This document shows, one piece after another, positions 1 to 6,110 of a DNA stretch of 6,711 nucleotides. Source of the stretch: Acidiferrobacteraceae bacterium (GTDB lineage Bacteria; Pseudomonadota; Gammaproteobacteria; Arenicellales; UBA868); contig PCBE01000028.1 in the NCBI GenBank assembly GCA_002731295.1, positions 24,910-31,620 of the forward strand, read 5' to 3'. The notes under the pieces are model-generated. The model searched no databases. It saw only the letters and a list, made by a program, of their open reading frames with translations, and had not been told where the DNA came from. Made by a program: the position numbers and the translations under genes. Position 1 is the first letter of the stretch. Each line of letters starts with the position of its first letter.

Positions 1-366
1 GCTTTCAAGCGCACGCTCGACCGTAACCAGCAGTTTGGCAGTAGACAGTGGTTTTTCGAGAAAATCGTACGCCCCGAGTCGCAAGGCATCAACGGCTGTT
101 TCTACCGTTCCATGGCCTGAGATCATGATGACAGGAGGACGATTACTACTTTGCGCGCACCACTCGGTGAGAAGGGTGATGCCATCGGTATCTGGCATCC
201 AGATATCGAGCAGTACCAGATCAGGACTAAGGCGATTGAATTTTTCGCGTGCCTCAGACCCGTCACCGGCCGAATCCACCTTGTAACCTTCGTCTTCGAG
301 GATTTCGCTGACGATGCCCCGAATGTCGGGCTCATCGTCGACGACTAGGACAGATTGATTATTCAC
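1..366 (-). CDS. ntrX: NtrX-type sigma-54 response regulator, N-terminal receiver domain (partial, cut by left edge)
   Basis: This is the first 122 residues of a two-component response regulator; the gene continues beyond base 1. The visible part is one complete CheY-like receiver domain. It has the acidic pair D10-D11, phospho-acceptor D54 in LLDIWMPDTDG, the switch S83 in MISGHGTVETA and the conserved K105 in FLEKPL. The WMPDTDG and ISGHGTVETAV wording is characteristic of the NtrX family, whose members carry an AAA+ sigma-54 activation domain and a Fis-type DNA-binding helix after the receiver; those parts lie outside the window and are inferred. The start is GTG (364-366), which overlaps the kinase stop codon by 8 nt, with AAGG about 5 nt upstream, so translation is probably coupled to the kinase. 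It should accept phosphate from that kinase. The name follows family resemblance; a role in nitrogen control is not shown here, and in many gammaproteobacteria the regulon of this copy is unknown. Confidence 0.93.
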   Translation of the reverse strand, partial: MNNQSVLVVDDEPDIRGIVSEILEDEGYKVDSAGDGSEAREKFNRLSPDLVLLDIWMPDTDGITLLTEWCAQSSNRPPVIMISGHGTVETAVDALRLGAYDFLEKPLSTAKLLVTVERALES

Positions 367-2566
367 GTTTGCCTTGTCGATCGTCTATCGAGGCACCCTG
401 AGACTGGGCCACCGGCAGGTGAATTATAACGACAGCACCGCCTTTGGGCAGATTTGTTGCCCGCATGGTGCCACCGTTCTCTTCGATTATCCGACGGCTA
501 ATCGGTAGTCCCAGTCCACTGCCAGAGGTTTTCGTGGTGACGTAGGGTTCAAAAATACGGTCCAACAACTTCGCTGGAAAACCCGGTCCGTTATCCTGAA
601 GTTCCAGTACCAAAAGATTATCTTTAGCGTGGTCTATTCGCGTACTCAGTTTCAGTTCTCCACCTTTGTCACCCAGTGCATCGGATGCATTGATAATCAG
701 ATTATTCAGTACCTGTCGAATTCCAGCTGGGTCAGTCATGATCTGCGGTAGATCATCAGCAAGGTCAAACAGGAACCTGATCCTGGTTAAGTGAGCGACA
801 TGGAGTTCTGTGATGTCCCGAATCAGCGTATTAACATCCAAGCGCCTGGGTCGCGAGATCACCGGTTGTGCATAGTCAGAGAACGCATTGACCATTGACT
901 TCATCGATTCAACCTGTTGGGCAATTGTTCTGGTCGCACGATCCAGTATTTCTCGATCGTCTTTCTCGATTTTATCGAGATATCGTCGCCTGATGCGTTC
1001 AGCGGAAAGCTGTATAGGAGTCAATGGGTTCTTGATTTCATGAGCAAGGCGGCGGGCGACCTCGCCCCAGGCCGCATCGCGCTGCGCCTTGATCAATGCT
1101 GTCGCATCATCAAACACAACGACGCAGCCGGATTCTGTTTCCGTGCCAGAAAGCTTTGTACCACTGCATACCAGAGTTTGTTGACCCAGCGGCGAGTTTA
1201 TACTGATTTCTTTTTGCCACTCAGAAACATCATCACTTATGCCTTGGTCGATCATGTTCAGTAATGGTTCGGCTGCTGGCAGAGCTTTGATCATCTCGGC
1301 GATGGAAGATTCGACAAAAGTGCCTAGCAGTGTGTGCAGTATGCGTTCGGCAGCGGCGTTATGCGTACGGAGTTGCCGATTGTTGTCAAAGGACATAACA
1401 CCGGATGACAGGTGAGCGAGTACGGTTTCAAGATAGGCGCTTTGTTTTTCTGCTTCAAATTGACTATTTCGCACCGCGGTCTGGGCGCTGCTAATTTCCT
1501 GAGTCATGCGGTTGAATGAACTGACTAGGACACCGAGTTCATCTCCACTTGTTACTGGCAGCTGTTTGCCATAGTCGCCTTGAGCAACAGCTTGCGTGCC
1601 TTCAGCAAGGTCCCGCAGTGGGGCGACCAGCCTTCTTGCAAGATAGATCGCAATCAATAATGCGATGAGCAGTGTCATCAGCGTAACGAGTGAAAGGGTC
1701 AGGACAAAACTAAACGTCAACGGGCGTCGCAGATATTGCAATTTTTCATATTCCGCAGAGGCTGACTCTACACTTTCTCCCAGACGCGAATACCTTAGGG
1801 GCAGCGGGTCGAGAACCTGCAAAACACGATCAATATCCCTAACCTGTCGTCCAGCTATCCGTATGGCTACGCGTAGTTGCAGGCCCCCACCGGCAATTGG
1901 CTCTATCTCGGAATAGACCCTACCCTGGCGGAGTTGGCGGATCACTCGCTCGTCGGGTACATCCGGAATTAGTGAAATAGAATCCCTGCTGCTGGAGGCA
2001 AGTATTTCCCCCGACATCGAATGAAGACTCATTTCCTCAAAGTCATTCGCCTGACGAAGTTCATCCAGAAGCTGAAAGACTTCAAAATTGGAGTCGGCAC
2101 GCTGAATTTTGTCCGCATCATCACGCAGTTGGTCAACGACATCCAACTTGATCGATTCGAGTGAACTGCGGCCTAGAAGTAGTGCATCATCGAGTGCCTG
2201 TTCGATCTGCACATCGAACCAGCTGTCGATTCCACGGCTGAGAAACTGCACAGCGAAGTAATAAACCACAGCGAGTGGAATCAGCGCCAGCACGGCGAAG
2301 GTCCCAACAAATCGAAGGGTAAGTCTGGATCCGAGAACCTTTGCCCGAAACTGTCCGATCAGTCGCCAAATCTGAAATGCGCTCATCAGTGCTAGCAGGC
2401 TAATTCCGATGACATTCAGCAGGATAAGAGCAGAATAGAAATCCCCAAACAGTTCGTCATTTCCCGCGGCACGACTTAACAATACCGAAGCAATCAGCAG
2501 GAATGCTGACAACAGCAGCGTGAAGCCTGGTCCAAGCAGTCGCGAGATCATCGAGTGACTTGCCAT
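359..2566 (-). CDS. ntrY: NtrY-type membrane sensor histidine kinase
   Basis: A 735-residue inner-membrane histidine kinase, the usual NtrY size. Three hydrophobic segments lie near residues 14-33, 45-68 and 86-109. An extracytoplasmic stretch of about 170 residues (111-283) follows, then a fourth membrane segment (284-309), a HAMP linker (310-362; APLRDLAEGTQAVAQGDY and SGDELGVLVSSFNRM), a PAS-like region (375-490), and the kinase core. The phospho-acceptor is H509 in LAHEIKNPLTPIQLSAERI. The ATPase domain shows an N box around 621-630 (NNLIINASDA), a G1 box DNGPGF (658-663), the F box FEPYVTTK (672-679) and a G2 box GSGLGLPIS (682-690), so it looks catalytically intact. The ATG at 2566 gives a 19-nt overlap with the upstream gene. 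A second in-frame ATG at 2551 (residue 6) would give a classical 4-nt ATGA overlap and is an equally good start; neither has a strong ribosome binding site. The signal sensed is unknown. Its partner is the regulator encoded immediately downstream. Confidence 0.94.
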   Translation of the reverse strand: MASHSMISRLLGPGFTLLLSAFLLIASVLLSRAAGNDELFGDFYSALILLNVIGISLLALMSAFQIWRLIGQFRAKVLGSRLTLRFVGTFAVLALIPLAVVYYFAVQFLSRGIDSWFDVQIEQALDDALLLGRSSLESIKLDVVDQLRDDADKIQRADSNFEVFQLLDELRQANDFEEMSLHSMSGEILASSSRDSISLIPDVPDERVIRQLRQGRVYSEIEPIAGGGLQLRVAIRIAGRQVRDIDRVLQVLDPLPLRYSRLGESVESASAEYEKLQYLRRPLTFSFVLTLSLVTLMTLLIALLIAIYLARRLVAPLRDLAEGTQAVAQGDYGKQLPVTSGDELGVLVSSFNRMTQEISSAQTAVRNSQFEAEKQSAYLETVLAHLSSGVMSFDNNRQLRTHNAAAERILHTLLGTFVESSIAEMIKALPAAEPLLNMIDQGISDDVSEWQKEISINSPLGQQTLVCSGTKLSGTETESGCVVVFDDATALIKAQRDAAWGEVARRLAHEIKNPLTPIQLSAERIRRRYLDKIEKDDREILDRATRTIAQQVESMKSMVNAFSDYAQPVISRPRRLDVNTLIRDITELHVAHLTRIRFLFDLADDLPQIMTDPAGIRQVLNNLIINASDALGDKGGELKLSTRIDHAKDNLLVLELQDNGPGFPAKLLDRIFEPYVTTKTSGSGLGLPISRRIIEENGGTMRATNLPKGGAVVIIHLPVAQSQGASIDDRQGKRE

Positions 2567-3123
2567 TGTTGCCAGCCGCTATCAAGCTGCCAGGAAGGAA
2601 AGAAGAGTGCGGCGAGCTTTAATGGGCCCGGGAGCAGACGCCTGTCAAGCTCGAGTTGTACCTGAATAAATATCGGATCAGTCTGATTTACCCCGATGGG
2701 GATTTGTTCCTGTAGCGTCACTTGACTGATGCTGGATAGCATTTCATAGAGACTGGTAAACGCCTGAAACTTCCTCCCGACCGGCTGTAGCAGCGTATAC
2801 CGATTCGACAGAGCATGGTACTGAATTCGAAAGGGATACTGCCACTCGGCCGCGTTGATGTGCCATGGCCATGCCGACTCTTTTACGAGTAACACATTGA
2901 GATTGATCGTTAACGGTATACCGTTGACCAAAGCCTTCGCGGGTTCAGGGCCCAGATCCAGTAACAGTGCCGTTTGGGTTTTCACCATATCGGCAGTGGT
3001 GTGCGAGCGTCCTGAAAGAACACTGAGGTCTGCCGAGGCAGATACGCAGAACAGCGCAATGATCAGTGTCACACCTAGCTGGTTAGTGAGCCATTGGTGC
3101 CACTTCGACTTTGTCTGAATCAC
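2548..3123 (-). CDS. DUF4390 family exported protein of unknown function
   Basis: A 191-residue protein, typical in length for DUF4390, a family usually found between rsmB and the ntrYX pair, as here. The N terminus is a signal peptide: K5 and K7 form the basic region, residues 16-28 are hydrophobic, and ASA at 29-31 offers a signal peptidase I site before D32. The mature protein should therefore be periplasmic. Family-like landmarks are ALVNGIPLTI (64-73), FRIQYHALSNRYTL (98-111), the SLYEML helix (124-129) and a C-terminal LPGPLKL...FFPSWQLDSGW stretch (164-184). The start is GTG at 3121-3123. No ATG, GTG or TTG was seen in frame between it and the upstream in-frame stop near 3187, and only this start gives a full signal peptide. 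There is no clear Shine-Dalgarno sequence. It is 66 nt downstream of rsmB and overlaps the kinase gene. No biochemical role is established to my knowledge; the context suggests a link to the kinase or the envelope (inference). Confidence 0.88.
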   Translation of the reverse strand: MIQTKSKWHQWLTNQLGVTLIIALFCVSASADLSVLSGRSHTTADMVKTQTALLLDLGPEPAKALVNGIPLTINLNVLLVKESAWPWHINAAEWQYPFRIQYHALSNRYTLLQPVGRKFQAFTSLYEMLSSISQVTLQEQIPIGVNQTDPIFIQVQLELDRRLLPGPLKLAALFFPSWQLDSGWQQWQVTR

Positions 3124-3128
3124 AGCTG

Positions 3129-3138
3129 AATGATCATT
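3129..3138. repeat. Short perfect palindrome in the rsmB-DUF4390 gap
   Basis: AATGATCATT is a perfect 10-base palindrome ending 6 bases upstream of the GTG start of the DUF4390 gene, inside the only gap longer than 25 nt within the operon. It could be a small operator or a weak hairpin near the translation start, but a palindrome this short can occur by chance. Confidence 0.25.
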
Positions 3139-3189
3139 GCGTGAATTCGAGGTGATGAGTGTACAGCTTTGCGGGGTTGTCCCGGATCA

Positions 3190-4479
3190 TCAGCACTTTT
3201 GCACAATAGCATAGTACAGTCCATCCCCTTCGGCGCATGGTAAAAACTGACGGCCGAATCGAGTGCTTTCTCCCAGGGAATAGTCGCTGGGGACCGAGCA
3301 CGCATCTTTGGTATTCTCCATCAGGCGCTCGATAACTGCATCATTTTCGGCAGGTAGGACTGAGCAGGTGATGTACAGTAGACGGCCGCCACGACAAAGG
3401 AGTGGCCAAAGTTGTTGGATCATGTTCAGCTGGTTGCATGAGAAACGGGCGATGTCGGTGTGGCGACGCAGTACCCGGATATCGGGATGCCGACGTATAA
3501 CACCGGTGCCGCTACATGGCGCATCAAGGATGATTCGGTCGTAGGGTGTACCGTCCCACCACCGGTCTGGTTCCGTGACATCGTCACCGATGATGTCCAC
3601 ACGGCCTTTAAGCCTCTGAATGTTCTCGTGAATCAGATGTGTGCGACCAGGAAGATCAATGGCTGTGATCGAGGCCGAATCTGTGGCCAGTTCATACAGC
3701 TGCCCAGTCTTACCCCCCGGTGCTGCACAGGCATCCAGGATGCGTAGGCCCTGAAGCGGACCTAGAAAGCAGGGGCTCAGTTGTGCTGCTGCATCCTGTA
3801 CTGATACAAGCCCGTCAGAAAATCCCGGTACTTTCAAAACAGAACGGGGTTTTGCGAGTGTAATTGCCCACGGACTTAAGTTTGAAGCGGTCGAGTCTAC
3901 ACCCGCTTTAACCAGACGCAGCATATAGTCACTTCTGGAGGTGAGCTGAGTGTTTGCCCGGAGTGTCAACGGCGGCCTAGAGTTGTAGGTGTCAACTATG
4001 TCGTTCCAGTTGTCTGGCCAGACTTTACGCAGGCAAGACAGTAGCCACATCGGAGTTGCATATTGTGCTTCTTCTTGTCCTGTTGTTATCGATGCAGGAT
4101 CTCTTAGGTGCGCGCGCAGTACGCCGTTGACGAGATTTTTTGCGTGTTTCCGACCGAGTAGGCTGGCAGCTTCAACTGCACCCGAGGTGATGGCGTAGTC
4201 AGGCGCATCGAGGTGTTCGTACTGATAAAAAGCGCACAACAGAAGATTTTCGAGAATCGCGTCCTGAGAACGGATCGGCTTGTGAAGTTTCTGCTGCAGC
4301 AGGTGACGATAACGATAGGCCCAGCGAACACTGCCCCAGGCAATTTCACGAATTTCTGAATGACTTTCAGCAGGCTGGGGTTTGAGCCTTTTGGCGGTGG
4401 TTGAATCAAGGCTGTGTCCGTGGTGCAGAACATCGTTCACAATGTTCGCTGCCGTTGCGCAAGCTTCAGGACTTGGCAT
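3190..4479 (-). CDS. rsmB: 16S rRNA (cytosine-967-C5)-methyltransferase RsmB
   Basis: Transfers a methyl group from S-adenosylmethionine to C5 of C967 (E. coli numbering) in 16S rRNA; cytosolic. At 429 residues it matches the E. coli enzyme in length. Residues 1 to about 135 form the NusB-like RNA-binding domain (REIAWGSVRWAYRY, APDYAITSGAVEAA, KNLVNGVLR). The Rossmann methyltransferase domain follows: SAM motif I DACAAPGGKT (249-258), acidic AIDL (273-276), motif IV LDAPCSGTGVIRRHPDIR (318-335) with C322, and motif VI ITCSVLPAEN (370-379) with C372. By alignment with E. coli, C372 is the nucleophile and C322 the cysteine that releases product. The C-terminal LPCAEGDGLYYAIVQK ending is also typical. 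The ATG at 4479 overlaps the fmt stop by 14 nt and puts the conserved first helix (ATAANIVNDVL) close to the N terminus, a slightly short but reasonable start. No strong ribosome binding site is seen, so coupling to fmt is likely. All key residues are present. Confidence 0.96.
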   Translation of the reverse strand: MPSPEACATAANIVNDVLHHGHSLDSTTAKRLKPQPAESHSEIREIAWGSVRWAYRYRHLLQQKLHKPIRSQDAILENLLLCAFYQYEHLDAPDYAITSGAVEAASLLGRKHAKNLVNGVLRAHLRDPASITTGQEEAQYATPMWLLSCLRKVWPDNWNDIVDTYNSRPPLTLRANTQLTSRSDYMLRLVKAGVDSTASNLSPWAITLAKPRSVLKVPGFSDGLVSVQDAAAQLSPCFLGPLQGLRILDACAAPGGKTGQLYELATDSASITAIDLPGRTHLIHENIQRLKGRVDIIGDDVTEPDRWWDGTPYDRIILDAPCSGTGVIRRHPDIRVLRRHTDIARFSCNQLNMIQQLWPLLCRGGRLLYITCSVLPAENDAVIERLMENTKDACSVPSDYSLGESTRFGRQFLPCAEGDGLYYAIVQKC

Positions 4480-5416
4480 CGATCTTGGGCTCGTGATGGA
4501 AGCTTTGACCAGGACGGATCGGGTGGCCGTTCAGATAAGCACCGACAGACATCGGTTTCTTGCCCGGGGACTGTACCTCTATCAGATCGAGTGTACCTTC
4601 GCCGGTCTGTACTCGAATAAAATCAGGACCTGCTTGGATGATCGTGCCTGGTGATGCTTCCGAGCTTGCTGGACCCTCAATCGCGTGCCTTATGAGCAAA
4701 GTACCGCTGTCCAGTTGCGTTCTGCACAGTGGACGTGGATTGAATGCTCTGACCTTGCGTTCCAGTACCGTTGCTGAATTGTGCCAGTCCACGTACGTCT
4801 CTTCGGCTTGTATTTTTTCGGCATAGCTGGCTTTTTCATGGTCCTGGGCCGTTGCTGTTTCACTGGCGATCGACGGTAGTAGCCTGATCAGTTCCTGTGC
4901 ACCCAGATCGGCCAATCGCTGGTGCAGGGTGCCACTGGTGTCGTTGCCCAGGATCCGGGTTGAAACCTGTGTCAGGATGTCGCCGCTGTCGAGTTGTTCA
5001 TTGATCCTCATCAGGCTGATACCGGTTTCGTGGTCGCCGGCTTCGATCGCACGTTGGATCGGAGCAGCGCCTCGCCATCGGGGAAGAAGCGAGGCGTGTA
5101 CATTGATGCAGCCATGGCGGGGTATGTCCAGAACTGCTTGCGGTAGGATCAGGCCATAAGCCACCACGATGAGAAGGTCGGGTTCAAGTGCGGCAAGATA
5201 AGGAATCTCCTCTGAAAACCGGATGGGCTGCCTTACCGTCAAGCCCGCGTCCATAGCGATTTTCCGGATAGGACTGGGACGAAGCTTGCGCCCTCGTCCT
5301 GCCGGCCGGTCCGGCTGGGTATACACCGCCAGTAAATCTAACGGTGCCAGAAGCAGCGCGTGAAGACTCGGTGCTGCGAAGTCCGGCGTGCCTGCAAATA
5401 TCGCGCGCAGCGACAC
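4466..5416 (-). CDS. fmt: Methionyl-tRNA formyltransferase
   Basis: Formylates the amino group of methionine on initiator tRNA using 10-formyltetrahydrofolate, providing fMet-tRNA for translation initiation; cytosolic. The 316-residue length is standard. The N-terminal formyltransferase domain opens with LRAIFAGTPDFAAPSL (3-18), and contains QPDRPAGRGRKL (34-45), VVAYGLILP (84-92) and the catalytic block NVHASLLPRWRGAAPIQRAI (105-124). N105, H107 and D143 (in LDSGD) correspond to E. coli N106, H108 and D144. The C-terminal OB-like tRNA-binding domain starts near 205 with the conserved VRAFNPRP (222-229). The start is GTG at 5414-5416. It is supported by the family N terminus beginning at residue 2 or 3 and by the absence of an in-frame ATG or GTG in the short gap back to def. 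def ends 22 nt upstream, and fmt overlaps rsmB at its 3' end. No purine-rich Shine-Dalgarno sequence precedes the GTG. Confidence 0.97.
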   Translation of the reverse strand: MSLRAIFAGTPDFAAPSLHALLLAPLDLLAVYTQPDRPAGRGRKLRPSPIRKIAMDAGLTVRQPIRFSEEIPYLAALEPDLLIVVAYGLILPQAVLDIPRHGCINVHASLLPRWRGAAPIQRAIEAGDHETGISLMRINEQLDSGDILTQVSTRILGNDTSGTLHQRLADLGAQELIRLLPSIASETATAQDHEKASYAEKIQAEETYVDWHNSATVLERKVRAFNPRPLCRTQLDSGTLLIRHAIEGPASSEASPGTIIQAGPDFIRVQTGEGTLDLIEVQSPGKKPMSVGAYLNGHPIRPGQSFHHEPKIDAKS

Positions 5417-5438
5417 TGGTCTAGACGGAGGACATGGA

Positions 5439-5975
5439 TTAGTAAGCTGTTGCTCGACCTTTCGGACTAGGTTGCTCGTTCTCGCGAACTTCCTTCAGCA
5501 GTTGCTTGCGAATCCGGCCCTGTTTCAGGCGAGACAGATAATCCACGAAAACCTTGCCATTGAGATGGTCTACTTCGTGCTGGATACAGACCGACAGCAG
5601 TTCTGAAGCGTCGAGTCGAAATGATTGCCCTTCCCGGTTTAAAGCGCTGACTGTTATTCTCTCCGAACGTGATACAGGTGCGACGATTCCAGGAACGGAT
5701 AGACAGCCTTCTTCGGTTTCTATTTCACCCTCTAGAGTTTCGATGATTGGATTGATGAATACTATCAACTCGTCTCGATTTTGTGACAGATCCATCACGA
5801 TGACCCGTTTTGGAACATTAACCTGGGTTGCTGCGAGTCCGATACCCGGTGCCGAGTACATGGTCTGGGCCATGTCGTCCACTAGAGTGGCTACGCTGTG
5901 GTCAACCGCTTCGACTGGTTTTGCGACTGTACGCAGTCGCGAATCCGGGTAGACAAGAATATTAAGTAGTGCCAT
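5439..5975 (-). CDS. def: Peptide deformylase
   Basis: A metallo-hydrolase (usually Fe2+) that removes the formyl group from the N-terminal methionine of nascent proteins, completing the cycle begun by Fmt; it acts in the cytosol at the ribosome exit. At 178 residues it is slightly longer than the E. coli enzyme. All three family motifs are intact: motif 1 GIGLAATQ (44-51), motif 2 EGCLSVP (89-95) and motif 3 QHEVDHLNG (132-140). Metal ligands are C91, H133 and H137, and the catalytic residue is E134. The basic C-terminal tail ([15 protein letters not shown], 149-163) forms the terminal helix that contacts the ribosome in E. coli. The ATG at 5975 matches the family N terminus ([14 protein letters not shown]). 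It is the first gene of the leftward operon, so the promoter should lie in the divergent region just upstream. The ribosome binding site is weak. Confidence 0.98.
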   Translation of the reverse strand: MALLNILVYPDSRLRTVAKPVEAVDHSVATLVDDMAQTMYSAPGIGLAATQVNVPKRVIVMDLSQNRDELIVFINPIIETLEGEIETEEGCLSVPGIVAPVSRSERITVSALNREGQSFRLDASELLSVCIQHEVDHLNGKVFVDYLSRLKQGRIRKQLLKEVRENEQPSPKGRATAY

Positions 5976-6110
5976 GACTTAGGTGCGAAATTTGTGACGT
6001 AGTACGCTTGGAAATCTGGGGTGATTGACTCTAGACTAGGCAATCAGGTTTTGGGATTTGCATGGTTAAACGTGAATTTTAGCGGAATTCCCTATAGGAC
6101 TCTAACGCCT
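5976..6110. promoter_or_regulatory. Divergent intergenic region between def and the LysM gene
   Basis: This 135-base non-coding stretch separates two divergent transcription units and must carry, or lie close to, the promoters for both. Consensus matches are weak. Leftward, a TAAAAT -10-like hexamer (minus strand, 6076-6081; 5 of 6 matches) lacks a good -35. Rightward, TTGGAA (6008-6013) and TAGACT (6032-6037) sit 18 bp apart and each match 4 of 6. An inverted repeat, GATTG (6023-6027) and CAATC (6041-6045), overlaps the rightward candidate -10 and could be an operator. A promoter somewhere here is a strong inference; the exact hexamers are guesses. No terminator hairpin with a T-run was seen. 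Confidence 0.55.
6096..6099 (+). promoter_or_regulatory. Candidate ribosome binding site for the LysM gene
   Basis: AGGA lies 11 nt before the ATG at 6111, a slightly long spacing. It is the only purine-rich Shine-Dalgarno-like sequence close to this start and slightly favours the ATG over an in-frame GTG at 6072. Confidence 0.4.

Noticed and set aside
917..1264. Plus-strand open frame of 115 codons opposite the kinase gene
   Set aside because: It lies antisense to the PAS/HisKA coding region, where the minus frame shows intact conserved motifs. Its own translation resembles no family, and no promoter or ribosome binding site is evident.
3460..3747. Plus-strand open frame of 95 codons opposite rsmB
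   Set aside because: It is a shadow of the conserved SAM-binding region of rsmB, with no recognisable protein motif.
5427..5436. GGAGGA followed by ATG on the plus strand in the def-fmt gap
   Set aside because: The spacing is only 1 nt and the frame ends at TAG after two codons, so it is not a gene start; it sits antisense to the operon.
5554..5952. Plus-strand open frame of 132 codons opposite def
   Set aside because: def is unmistakable on the minus strand. The opposite frame is serine/threonine-rich with no domain, as expected for an antisense shadow.
6062..6082. Six-codon ORF upstream of the LysM gene as a possible leader peptide
   Set aside because: It has no ribosome binding site, no attenuator-like codon run and no hairpin nearby; it is too short to support.
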